From Pyropia yezoensis (Eukaryota; Rhodophyta; Bangiophyceae; Bangiales; Bangiaceae), in assembly GCA_009829735.1 (NCBI GenBank), contig CM020620.1, positions 11,653,420 to 11,717,419 of the forward strand: a DNA stretch of 64,000 bases. Reading direction: 5' to 3'. Positions 41,511 through 52,140 of this stretch are shown in pieces. Position numbers and translations under genes: made by a program. The notes beneath the pieces are model-generated. The model did no database searches and was not told where the DNA came from. It saw nothing but the letters and a program-made list of their open reading frames with translations. Numbering within the stretch: position 1 is the first letter of the stretch; each line of letters begins with the position of its first letter.

Positions 41511-42768
41511 GTTTTCTCAACAGTCTGCTGCCAGCAAGGAGCAGTACTATCCGAAGAAGCCCGAGTGGTGGCCTCAAGTTGAGGTCCCCTACGGGTTCCC
41601 GGCATTGCTACCACGGTTGCTTGACCACTTCGGCGCCGTCATGTTGACGGCTGGCCCTGATCACCTGGTGTGGGCCATGTTGGCCACCCAGTGGCTCCTC
41701 GAGGTCATGTCGACCTGGGTGTCTTGTGTTCATCGGCGGGGGATGCTCTGGCATCTCCCCCTCCGGCTCATGCAAGGTTTGGAACAGCTTACCCCTCAGC
41801 TAGTTGCTGAGGGGTGCTCATCAGGACAACTCACTCTACTTGAGGAGATGCTCCGGCTCCATAAGTTCATCGGGTGGGAGAGCATTGAGCACAAGTTGCG
41901 CCGCCCCACTCGTGGGCCCAAGGACGATGGCGCACTTCGCCAGTTCGTGTGGGTCGCTCGTGAACTTCACGACGGCCGTGTGGTCCTACGAGAGGGGTTG
42001 GGCATCGGAGACTACCCGTATGCCCCGGGGGTGGATCGCCACACTGCGCCACCCCCGGACAAGCCCATAGTGCTTCCTCCTGTTCCTTTCCAGCCTCACG
42101 GGAACATCCCGATCAGCGTGGCCGTGGAGTCATCTACCCCGGTGTCCCCCAACTTGGGGGCCACCCTCCTGACAGTATACCCCAAGTTGGTGTTACCGCC
42201 CACGCCTCTAACCTCAGAGATGATGATCACCACGTTGGTGCGCACCATTTCCTGGTTGGCCGCGTCGACCGCAACGCTCCAAAGTTCCGAGACTCCTCAA
42301 CTTGAGGAGCGCGTTCGTACTGCAGTGGCGACCGCGAGTTGCGAGTCGGTGGCGGAGTTTATGACGGCCGAGTTGGCTCGCATAGGGGCAATTATGCCCC
42401 AGCAAGCCCCACTTGGGCGTGGCAAACGTCGCGCGAGCCGGGCATACTCGCCTCCTCGCCGTCGTCGCCGACACTCGCGGCGCTCTTCCTCCGTGTCGGA
42501 AGACGAGTTGTCTTACTCCGTCTCGGAGTCCTCGACTCCGTCAGAGTCGGAGTCGGTCCGGCGTCTGCGTCGCCAACTTGCGCGCAAGACCAGGCAGAAG
42601 AGTAGCCACGGTCGGCGCCACTTGCGCGACCGTGAAGGGCGCGACGGTTCCGACTGGGAGCCGCCGCCCCTTCCAACGAGTGGAGACCGTTATCGGCGTG
42701 GGTCTCGCCGCTCGCCTCCACGTGAGGGCGAGGGCCGTGGAGTGGGAGAGTCTAGCATGCGTGCCTAG
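41511..42768 (+). pseudogene. aORF of element B, C-terminal part
   Basis: It resumes exactly after the D1 insertion with SQQSAASKEQYYPKKPEWWPQ and keeps one open frame to 42768. It carries the conserved EVEVPYGFPALL, ATQWLLEVMSTW, LWHLPLRLMQG and MLRLHKFIGW. Compared with A it lacks about 35 codons (105 bases) of the Pro-rich linker, an in-frame deletion. The end is Arg/Ser-rich (PPRRRRRHSRRSSSVSED, then further Arg runs), like an RS domain. The two parts of the B frame minus one duplication give 599 codons. The stop is 111 bases from the convergent pol stop at 42880. Confidence 0.8.
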
Positions 42769-42879
42769 TTGGCAGCTGCCTTTGTTGTGAGAGTGTGAGG
42801 GTTAGGGCTGTAGTTAAAAGCCACTCTGCGTACCACTTCGACTTGAAGCACTCTCTTGGCATTGTTGCTCGGCCTTCCC

Positions 42880-45800
42880 TCACGTTGAGGGAGGGCTGTT
42901 AGGGTCTATCTCATTCCGGGCACAGTACGCCCGGACCTTCTCAGCGGGAAGGTCCTCCACATACTCCCACGTATCGTCCTTGGCTTTGTAGCCAAACCAA
43001 CGCACCCTCAACATGAGGCGGTCAGTGTCTTCATCCCATCCGTGGTCGATGAACTTATCGAACACGTACTCCTGCGGGCCCTGTTTGGCCGCAGGCAGTG
43101 AGGGGAGGCGCCTCGCTTCCAAAGCACGCGCCCAAGCTGGGTCGCCTGCTGGCGGTGGTGCAACTTTGACCACGTCCTGTCCGTTCACTGTGCGGACCCC
43201 AACGTCACTTTCGATGGTGAAGCGCCGCCCATCAGTACGAAGGACCTGGTACGGCCCCTTTGTCTGGAATACCAACTTACCCCCAGTTGGGGTGTGCGAG
43301 TGTACCAGCACCCAGTCACCCTGCTCGGGGACGTGCTTAGCATTGCGCACCTTTTTGTCAAAGGTACGCTTGTAGCGCTTTTGTGCTTTGTCCATCTCAG
43401 CCCTGACTTTAGGGATGAGGTTTTCAAGCCTAGCAGCGAACTCCGCCTTACTCTCAGTAGGAGTAGGCGTACTGCCACCATCCTCCCTAGTTGGGAGCGA
43501 CCGCCGCACGGCAATAGACCGCACGCGACGGGGGGTCACAAAAGCGAGGGGTACTTCCCCGGTAGATGAGTGAACCTGCAAATTGTAGGCGGTAGTAAGA
43601 ATAGAAATGTATTGGTCCCACGTCTTCACGTGCTCACTCACATAGTGGCGCAGCTGCCTAACAATAGTTTTGTGGAAGCGCTCCACCTGCCCATTAGTTT
43701 GTGGGTGGTAGGGGGTGGCATAGTTTGCCTTAACCCCCAACATATCCAGCACTCCCTGAAACAGTACAGACGCAAATTGCGGTCCATTGTCCGATAGTGT
43801 ACTATCCGGAATGCCATACGCGGCAACCCAGTGATCTAGGGAGGCTGACACGACCGATATGGCCGTGATCTCTGCCAGTGGGATCGCTCGCGTAAGTTTC
43901 GTGACGCGGTCACAGATGACCAGGAGGTACTGGTTGCCCTCCTCGGTCACTGGCAGTGGCCCAAGGATGTCCATCGCCAACGCGGCAAAGGGCTCCTTGG
44001 CCGGGAACAATAGCATAGCCGTACTAGGCCGCCGTTCCATCAGACGGTTCTGTGCACAACTTGTGCAGGCAGCCACCCAACTGTAGATGTCCACCACCAT
44101 GGACGGCCAGTAGTACCTGGTCCTCAGGGTCTGGTACAGTTTACTAGGCCCCGGGTGTCCACCCGTGGGAGCGTTGTGCTCCCTCTCAAGGATACTGTCC
44201 TTGAGGGAAGCGGGGACGACAAGTTGTTCAGCCCCTTGGAATACCCCCCTCCTCATGCGGAGGCCATCGTCTCCCAGAAAGAAACGCGTCTCCACCACTG
44301 TATCCAGTGTATCCCTCTGTGACTTGCAGAATGGATCCTCGGCCTGGGCCTTCACCACCTCGTCCAGGGACAGGGGCAAGTACTTCTTGTTCCCTGGCGC
44401 CTCGGGGTTCAACACCTGACCCGAGCGCGTGACTACCCCCACGATGGGGATGTCCTCATCGACTGGGTTAGTGTCCAGCCCCTCAGTTGGTACCCGAGCA
44501 AGGCCGTCGGCAAGGGCATGTTGCCTGCCAGGTCGGTACTCAAAATCAAAGTTGAAGGGTGCCAGTCGCACCCTCCACCGGTTGAGACGAGTGTTCGTAC
44601 AGTCCGTCTTAAAGATGAACTGCAACGCGCGGTGGTCACAGCGGATGAGGAACTGCTCACCCTCTAGGTAGTGACGAAGTGACGTCACCGCCCACACCAC
44701 TGCGAGTCCTTCCAGCTCGGTGACTCCGTAGTTCTTCTCGGCCGAGTTCAGCCCCTTACTGAAGTATCTCACCGGCAAGTACTCCTTGTCCGGCTGCTGC
44801 TGAAGCAACACACAACCAAGTTGGTCTAGCTAGCATCCACATCCAGGATGTAGTGGCCTCCCAACCTGGGAATAGCCAAGATGGGGGGCTCCAGCAGAAG
44901 GTCACGAAGAGTCTGAAAGGATTCCTGCTCCACCCGACTTGGGGGAGGCAGGTTCTTCGGTAGCGTTGAGCTCACTAGCTCATTCAACGGCTTCGCCACC
45001 TTGGCGAAGCCCTTGGTGAAACGTCGGTACACGTTACACATCCCGAGGAAGCTCCTCATCTGGGTCTGGGTCCGGGGGTACTGAGCCTTACGAATGGCCC
45101 TCAAGTTCTTCTCGTTGACAATGAGACGCCCCGGACGGACAACATGTCCCAAGTATTCCACCTCTTGAGTGAAAAGGGGGCACTTACTCGCCTTCAGTGA
45201 CACACCGGCGTCAGCAAGTAGCTTGAACACCTGGCAAAGATGGCCAATGTGCTCCTCCGGACTTCGGGAGTACGCAATGATATCGTCCAGGTACACGAGA
45301 CAGATCTGCCACCGTACTCCGGCCAGAATCATGTCCATAGCGCGCTGGAAAGTTGCCGGCGCGTTACACAGACCAAACGGTAGGCGTTTGCACTGGCAGG
45401 TACCACAGTGACAGGTAAAGGTAGTTTTATGCCTGTCCTCCGGGGCAATGGGAATTTGCCAGTACCCCGCGTTACAGTCCAGGGTAGAGAACACGTTTGC
45501 CTCCCCCAGAGAGTCCAGACAGTCGTCCATCCTAGGTAGGGGATAACTGTCCTTCACCGTGCTCTCGTTGAGCTTACGGTAGTCGATACAAAACCGGGGG
45601 GTCCCATCAACTTTGGGGACGATAACCACCGGACTCGCCCACTCGGCGTTGCTGGCCTCGATCACATCGAGGGCCTCCATGCGAGCAACTTGCTCCTTAA
45701 CGAGGGCCCTTGAACGAGGTCCTCCCCTATACGGTTGTTGGCGTATAGGGGGTGCACCGGGCTTCAACTCGATCCGGTGTTGGGTGGCTCTCATGAGTCC

Positions 45801-46864
45801 CAATTGACCATCCCACAACTTGTGATATTGGTCCAAGAGGCGTTCAACTTGAACCCTCAACCTGGGGGGGACACCCTCCATGTTCACATGGGGCCGAGGA
45901 GAGGCGGCCGACTTGGCTTGATGTTTCTCCTTTCCGGACTTCGGGTCGCTACTTGCGCCCGCGTTGAGAGTGACCGCTACTACCGGTCCCTCGTGTTGGT
46001 CGATATAGCCGAACTTGGCTCCCGACTTGAAGTACTGGGGCGACGAGCTCAGGTTCATCACCTGTATCCTCCACGGGACTCTGGCCTTGGAGTCCATCGT
46101 GCCAAGGGCAACATGCACTTGGTGCTTGCGAGCAAGACGGGGGTGAGGGTGCATCAACGCGTTCCCCGTATAATCAGTTACAACGTCAACGTGCGCCACC
46201 GAGTTGGGGGGCAACGTGACTTTACGGACTAAGCGCAGGGTAGCAGTAAACCATTCCATCACAGAACAAACAGGCTTCGACTGTGAGACTGTCACAGGAG
46301 CCACAGACTTTCTTTACCAAGGATGGGGATAGTCTCCCCATTCATCAACTTGACCCAGTACTCCGGGCCACTAATCAAAGGCACTTGAGTTACAACATAA
46401 GGGGTACCCAGAAGCAGGGGTACGGATATGTTCTCAACTACACCATAGGTCACGTCGACCTCATGGGTCCCCAACCTAGTTGGTAGGGTCACGGCACCAA
46501 CGATGGGAAGTACCCCACCATTGATGTCAATCATATGGTCAGCTTTGGACCTCCAGCGTTGGAGCTTCACCTCCTTTGGTAATAGCGACTTGCGTATCAA
46601 GGAGGCTCCTGACCCGGTATCAAGTACGATACGGGCACAACAGGCGCGGACGGGGGCAAGTTGCACCCGTCCAGCCACCTGGAAGTTCTCACCCGTCAGC
46701 ACCGCGATGACCCGACGTGGGTTTACGTTCTTGGGGAGTCCTACCCGAGGTGGGCGGACTCCCTTAGGTCGCCGCAGTATCCGGCACGGTTGGTTCGTCC
46801 TCCTGGCCCACTTGGCCGAGGCTGCCGTTGTGAGCTTCGGACGACCAGCCCCAACGGTCATTCG
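42880..46864 (-). pseudogene. pol: Pol of element B, two frameshifts
   Basis: The frame enters at 46864 from the heptamer. One base is missing at about 46310 (GGTAAAGAAAGTC against GGTAAGGGAAAGTC in A), so the protease frame ends at 46292. A second base is missing at about 44826 (AGCTAGACCAACTTGG against AGCTACGACGAACTTGG), closing the frame within RNase H. Between them reverse transcriptase is intact (FCIDYRKLNES, YLDD). After the second, RNase H and integrase (AMDILGPL, LSDNGPQF, NGQVERFH) and the chromodomain are open to 42880. Protease motif LDTGSG is intact. No complete Pol can be made from this copy. Confidence 0.92.
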
Positions 46865-46870
46865 TTTCCC
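46825..46870 (-). promoter_or_regulatory. Predicted -1 frameshift signal of element B
   Basis: Heptamer GGGAAAC (46870-46864), stop TGA six bases on, then CCGTTGGGGCT pairing with AGCTC-A-CAACGG. Relative to A one base of the stem changed from A to G, which keeps a G-U pair. Confidence 0.75.
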
Positions 46871-48804
46871 GCCGACTTGGCGTCCGAATCTGAGGGCGGG
46901 GAGGAAGACGACGAGTCCAAAGACGACGTGTCTGCCTCCTCCGCCGAGGGTGTGGCGACCGCGACGACCGGTCGAGACCCACCCTCGCGGCGTGAACGTA
47001 CTTCGTTCGTAGCCGACTTCTTACTCGCATTCCTAACAAGTTGTTGGATGCGTTTACTCAACTTGGGGCAATCATATGCCCAGTGTCCATCGGAGTTGCA
47101 GTTCCAACACCGATGGTCTGTTCCGGGAGGGGTCTTCCCAACTGGGGAAGACGAAGGGATACCCTGGGAAGTTCCCACGGCAGCTACCACCCTCTCCTTG
47201 CGGATTCGGCGTGCCTCTCTCAACTCTCTGGCCTGGCGCGCTTCCTCCCGTTCCTTGGCCAACTCGGACTGACCCTCCTGGCGTTGTTCCTCCCGCAACT
47301 TGCGGTAGGCCTCGCCTCTGCGATAGGCGAACCTAGCCAACTCGGCCAGGGTCGCCCGGGAAGTGTTATGCTCCCGGGTCTCCATCCGGACTGACCAATG
47401 AAGTCCCTCCACAAACCGACTCTTCACCACAGCTTGTGGATGAAGAAACCCACAAAGATTGTTGAGCTTACGGACTCGCTCCCCAAAAGACAACTCGTCC
47501 TCCGCCTCTTCCTGGTGGGCTTGCGTAAACTCCTCGACTTGAAAAGCCAGCGCCGCTTCATCAACCATGGCTCTCAACAACCAGTTGACGAGCTCCAAAT
47601 AGGACGTCACCTCACCAGCGCCTCCACTTGAGGAGCTGGGCATGACGGACATAAGTTCTGTCCGCAGGTCGCCCTTCGTAAACTCCTGTAGCATGTAGAA
47701 AGCCATGCCTTCACTTATGGCATTGTCGTCACAGGCTTTTGTGAAACGACGTAGGAACTCAAAGACACGGAGGGGGGGAGTTCCATCCCACTCCGCTTTG
47801 TGCCCAAAAGAGTGAAGTGCATTCTTCTTGGCACGGCCCATGGCTCGGGCCTGGTCAGGACCATACGCCACCGACTTGTTGTGGAGGGCGTAGGTCTCAC
47901 AGTCAAAGATCCTCTGGTAGACCGGGTTGGCTACCTGGATCTTGGGCGGCACCTCACGTCGAGGGAACAGCCGCTGTGGCACTGGGGTAAGTTCACCCTC
48001 AGTGCCTGTAGTCCGGCGCGGCGCACTTGGTGTAGCCGCCGGCGTTTCCGGGGGGAACTCCCCCATGAAGGGCGTGCGCCCCACCGAGTATGGTGTGGCT
48101 CCCTCGTTGGGAGTCACAGGTGTCGCCCCCAGTTCGGGGCGACCCGGAATAGGCGTGAGGAAGGATTCCCCCGGCGCCTGCGGGCTCGAGAGCCCCAATC
48201 CGGTCTGGACATTAAGGCCATCTGGCAAACTCGCCACAATCTGATTCAGAATTGTATTCGTCATCGTGACCACCAGGTCCGGCAAAGTCTGCCGCAACAC
48301 ATTGGTCGCCTCCCGACGGACAGTTTCCGCGAGGAGTGGATTGACGACTCCAGTTGAGTCTCGGTCCGCCTCCGGGAGTCCACCTGAGGGGTAACCACGT
48401 TCCTCAGGGGTCTCAACCGGGGGCATGGGCGCGAGCCCATCGCCGACCAACGGAGGTCCGCCGTCCTCCGAAAGCCTAGTTGGCGACGGCTCCAAGCCAA
48501 AGTTGGCTCCAACCCGAGTGGAACCCTCGGGGACAGTCCTCACCCCTTGGGACGTTCCCGTTGAGTATACCACACGGTGACCAGACTTCCGCCCACCCAC
48601 ATCAGAAGTGTCACCCGAGTGAACTCCCGACTGAGTCGGGGTGGCCTGTTGCCCGCCCGTACTTCCAGTCCTGCTGGCTTGAGGGACCTCTAGTCCCTCT
48701 GCGACCCCAGGTAAACCCACCTGTGTCTCACCAGTATTCAAAGGCACTGAAGTACGTGCGTCACCCGTGTACTCCCCGGACGACGGGGGGTCCGAGCTAG
48801 CCAT
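46858..48804 (-). CDS. gag: Gag of element B, intact
   Basis: Starts at ATG 48804 (MASSDPPSSG) and has 648 residues, the intact version of the gag in A. The frame is also open upstream into the LTR, but without a better start. It has a Ser/Thr/Pro-rich first half, a capsid-like middle (VANPVYQRIFDCETYALHN to about 480), a charged helix and a knuckle CWNCNSDGHWAYDC, with an Asp/Ser tail. It ends GGGAAAC-GAA-TGA. Confidence 0.92.
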   Translation of the reverse strand: MASSDPPSSGEYTGDARTSVPLNTGETQVGLPGVAEGLEVPQASRTGSTGGQQATPTQSGVHSGDTSDVGGRKSGHRVVYSTGTSQGVRTVPEGSTRVGANFGLEPSPTRLSEDGGPPLVGDGLAPMPPVETPEERGYPSGGLPEADRDSTGVVNPLLAETVRREATNVLRQTLPDLVVTMTNTILNQIVASLPDGLNVQTGLGLSSPQAPGESFLTPIPGRPELGATPVTPNEGATPYSVGRTPFMGEFPPETPAATPSAPRRTTGTEGELTPVPQRLFPRREVPPKIQVANPVYQRIFDCETYALHNKSVAYGPDQARAMGRAKKNALHSFGHKAEWDGTPPLRVFEFLRRFTKACDDNAISEGMAFYMLQEFTKGDLRTELMSVMPSSSSGGAGEVTSYLELVNWLLRAMVDEAALAFQVEEFTQAHQEEAEDELSFGERVRKLNNLCGFLHPQAVVKSRFVEGLHWSVRMETREHNTSRATLAELARFAYRRGEAYRKLREEQRQEGQSELAKEREEARQARELREARRIRKERVVAAVGTSQGIPSSSPVGKTPPGTDHRCWNCNSDGHWAYDCPKLSKRIQQLVRNASKKSATNEVRSRREGGSRPVVAVATPSAEEADTSSLDSSSSSPPSDSDAKSAGNE

Positions 48805-48903
48805 GTTGGCTGACGATCCGTATGACACGGTCCAAGACCACCGTTCCTCTGAGACAGAGGGCCCCCTACACCCGGGTGCACCCGGAGGTAAAGTTTGCCT
48901 CTG

Positions 48904-48921
48904 TCCCCTGCTGCTCCACCA
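48904..48921 (-). promoter_or_regulatory. Primer binding site of element B
   Basis: TCCCCTGCTGCTCCACCA on the plus strand, two bases from the LTR, the complement of the shared site. Confidence 0.85.
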
Positions 48922-48923
48922 AA

Positions 48924-49392
48924 TGTGGCAAAAAGCACATGCACACACGGCACCCAAGTTGGGGCGGTGTGCAAGGGCTGTCTCCCGTGTCGGGGGAACC
49001 GGAAGAAGTGCAAGTCGCACACACTCTGTCCCTGTTGTGGGGCAAACCCCCCACGGACAAACAAGAGGATGGTGTGTGGTCCAACAGTTTCTTGGTCGGG
49101 ACGGGGACGCAGGGCCAAGCCCCGCTGTCCCTCCCCTTATCCCCCCAGGGTCCACTCAGAATCTCGCCACTCGGAATCTCCCACCCCAGCACCTGCCCAC
49201 CGGGCCACACGAAAATTCAAGACGATAAATGCAGAAAACCCTCAAATCCAAGTTGGATTTACTACTAAGCTAACTATTCCAAACTTAGGGAATATGGACT
49301 CAAATGCAGGGGGTGGAACGGATCGGGCTAGTGGCCTGCCGCCCCTTGCATGGCACGTGTTGCCCCCATACCTGGGGGTCAATACTGCCACA
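48924..49392 (-). repeat. 5' LTR of element B
   Basis: 469 bp, reading TGTGGCAAAAAGC … ACTGCCACA on the plus strand, followed by the GACAC duplication. Confidence 0.93.
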
Positions 49393-52028
49393 GACACCAC
49401 GGTTCTGTGTTGACTACCGTAAGCTCAACGAGAGCACGGTGAAGGATAGCTATCCTCTTCCGAGGATAGATCACGGTCTGGACTCATTGGGGGAGGCGTG
49501 TTGTCCACCCTACACTGTAACGCGGGGTACTGGCAAATTCCCATTGCCCCGGAGGACAGGCGTAAAACTACCTTTAGCTGTCACTGTAATACCTGTCAGT
49601 GCAAGCGGTTGCCGTTTGGGCTGTGCAACGCGCCGGCAACTTCCTAGCGCGCCATCGACATGATTCTGGCCGGAGTACGGTGGCAGATCTGTCTTGTGTA
49701 CCGCGACGATATCATCGTGCTCTCCCGAACTCCGGAAGAGCACATTGACCATCTTGGTCAGGTGTTCACGCCCTTTCTGACGCTGGTGTTTCGCTCAAGG
49801 CAAGCAAGTGCCACCTCTCCACTCAAGAGGTGGAGTACTTGGGACATGTTGTCCGTCCAGGGCGCCTCAGTGTCAACGAGAAGAATCTGAAGGCTATCCG
49901 TAGGGCCCAGTATCCCCGGACACAAACCCAGATGAAGAGCTTCCTCCTGATGTGTAATGTGTACCGACGTTTCACAAAGGGCTTCGCCAAGGTGTCGAAG
50001 CCGCTGAACGAGCTAGTCAGCTCGACGCTTCCGAAGAATCTGCCTCTCCCAAGTAGGGTGGAGCAGGAGTCCTGTAAGACCCTTCGGGACCAGATGCTGA
50101 ACCCTCCAATCTTGGCTATTCCCAGGATGGGACGCCACTATGACCTCGACTTGGATGCTAGCTACGCCCAACTTGGTCGTGTGCTGCTACAGAAACAGCC
50201 GCACAAGGAGTACTTGCCGGCGGGATACTTCACAAAGGGGCTGAACTCGGCCGAGCGAAACTATGGAGTCACCGAGCTGGAAGGACTCGCAGCGGTGTGG
50301 GCGGTGACGTCACTTCGTCACTACCTGGAGGGTCAGAAGTTCCTCATCCGTTGTGACCACCGCGCGTTGCAGTTCATCTTCAAGAAGGATTGCACCAACA
50401 CGCGCCTCAACAGGTGGCGGGTGCGGCTGGCGCCCTTCAACTTCGACCTTGAGCACCGCCCCGGCCGGCAACATGCCTTGGCCGACTGTCTGTCTCGGGT
50501 ACCTATCGCGGGTCTAGACACTAACTCAATCGACGAGGTCATCCCCATCGTGGGGGTGGTTACGCGCTCGGGTCAAGCGTTGGACCCCGAGGCGCCAGGG
50601 AACAAGAACTACTTGCCCCTGTCGGTGGACGAAGACGTGAAGGCCCAGGCCGATGATTCCTTCAGCAAGTCGCAGAGGGAGGCGCTGAACGCAGCGGCGA
50701 AATAACGGTTCTTCGTGGGAGACGATGGCCTCCTTTTGAGGAGGGGGGCAATCCAGGGGACTGAACAACCTGTTGTTCACGCATCCCTCAAGGATAGTAT
50801 CCTTGAGCGGGAGCATAATGCTCCCGCATGTGGACACCTGGGGTCTAGTAAACTTTACCAGAGCCTGAGGACGCGGTTGTACTGGCCCTCGATAGTGGTG
50901 GACATCTATAGCTGGGTGGCTGCATGCACTAGTTGTGCGCAGAACCCCCTGATGGAACGGCGGCCCACTACGGCTATGCTGCTGTTCCCGGCCAACGAGC
51001 CATTTTCCGCATTGGCAATGGACATCCTTGGGCCCCTGCCTGTGACCGAGGATGGCAGCCAGTACCTCCTGGTTATCTGCGATTTCTTCATAGAACCTAC
51101 GTGGGCAATCGTCCTGGCAGAGATCACTGCTATGTCGGTCGTGTCAGCCTTTGTAGATCACTTGGTTGCCGCGTATGGCATCCCAAATATTACGCTATCG
51201 GACAACGGAACGCAATTTGCGTCCGTCCTGTTTCAGGGAGTGCTGGACATGTTGGGGGTTCGGGCAAACTATACCACCCCCTACCACCCACAAACTATCG
51301 GGCAGGTGGAGCGCTTTAACGAAACTATTGTTCGGCAGCTGCGCCACTATGTGAGTGAGCACGTGAAAACGTGGGACCAATACATCTCTACTTTGACTCC
51401 TGCCTACAATTCGCTGGTTCACTCTTCTACGGGTCCAGTACCCCTCGCATTTGTGACTCCGCGCCGTGTGCGGTCTTATGCGTTCCCAAGTAGGGAGGCC
51501 GGTGGCGGGACACCTACTGCTACTGAGAGTAAGATGGAGTTCGCTGCTAGGCTTGAGAAGCTCATCCTTAAAGTCAGGGCTGAGATGGGTGACTTGGTGC
51601 TAGCACATTCACATACCCCAACTGGGGGTATGCTGGTCCTTCAAACGAAGGGACCATACCAAGTCCTTCGTACGGATGGGCGACAGATCACCATCAAAAG
51701 TGACGATGGGATCCGTACAATAAACGGTCAGGACGTAATAAAAGTTGCGTCACCTGCTCCAGGCGACCCGGCTTGGGCGCGCGCGTTCAATTCGTGGCGT
51801 CTGCCTTTCCTGCCTGCGTTCAACCAGGTTCCGCAGGAGGACGTGTTCGACAAGCTCGTCGACCACAGGTGGGATGAGGATACTAACCGCCTCATGTTGA
51901 GGGTGCGCTGGTTTGGCTACCGCGCCAAAGATGATACGTGGGAGTATGTAGAGGACCTCCCCAATGAGAAGGTCCGGGCTTACTGTGCCCCGAATGACAT
52001 CGACCCTGATTGCCCTCCTTCAACGTGA
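49393..52028 (+). pseudogene. pol: Pol of element C, second part (reverse transcriptase to chromodomain)
   Basis: It continues the reverse transcriptase cut at 20809 (PRFCVDYRKLNES). A deletion and frame changes occur at about 49490-49800. The catalytic YLDD is YRDD (about 49698). RNase H is open (49830-50705) and closed by a TAA at 50703-50705, beyond which the same frame continues through the integrase. There the first and second aspartates (AMDILGPL, LSDNGTQF) and the glutamate remain, but NGQVER has become IGQVER. About 25 codons are missing between VRAEM and GDLVLAHSH. The chromodomain end (WFGYRAKDDTWEYVEDLP) is intact. Clearly non-functional. Confidence 0.9.
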
Positions 52029-52140
52029 AGGAAGGCCAAGTGGTCAGGCCCAGAGTATGCTTCAAGTCGAAGAGGTACGCAAAAGGGCTTTTAACTACAG
52101 CCCAAAACCCTCTCACTCTCACAACAAGGGCAGCTGCCAA

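Larger units (their letters stand above)
20810..49392 (-). mobile_element. Element B: family-A retrotransposon nested in C, itself split by D1
   Basis: Two 469-bp LTRs (20810-21278, 48924-49392) bound it. GACAC stands on both outer sides (20805-20809 and 49393-49397), a perfect 5-bp duplication inside C's reverse transcriptase. Removing the D1 insertion leaves about 9.27 kb. Its LTRs differ at about 14 of 469 sites by eye, more than those of D1 and D2 nested inside it, as the order of insertion requires. Gag is open, pol has two 1-base deletions, and the aORF has one TAG and the D1 insertion. Confidence 0.95.
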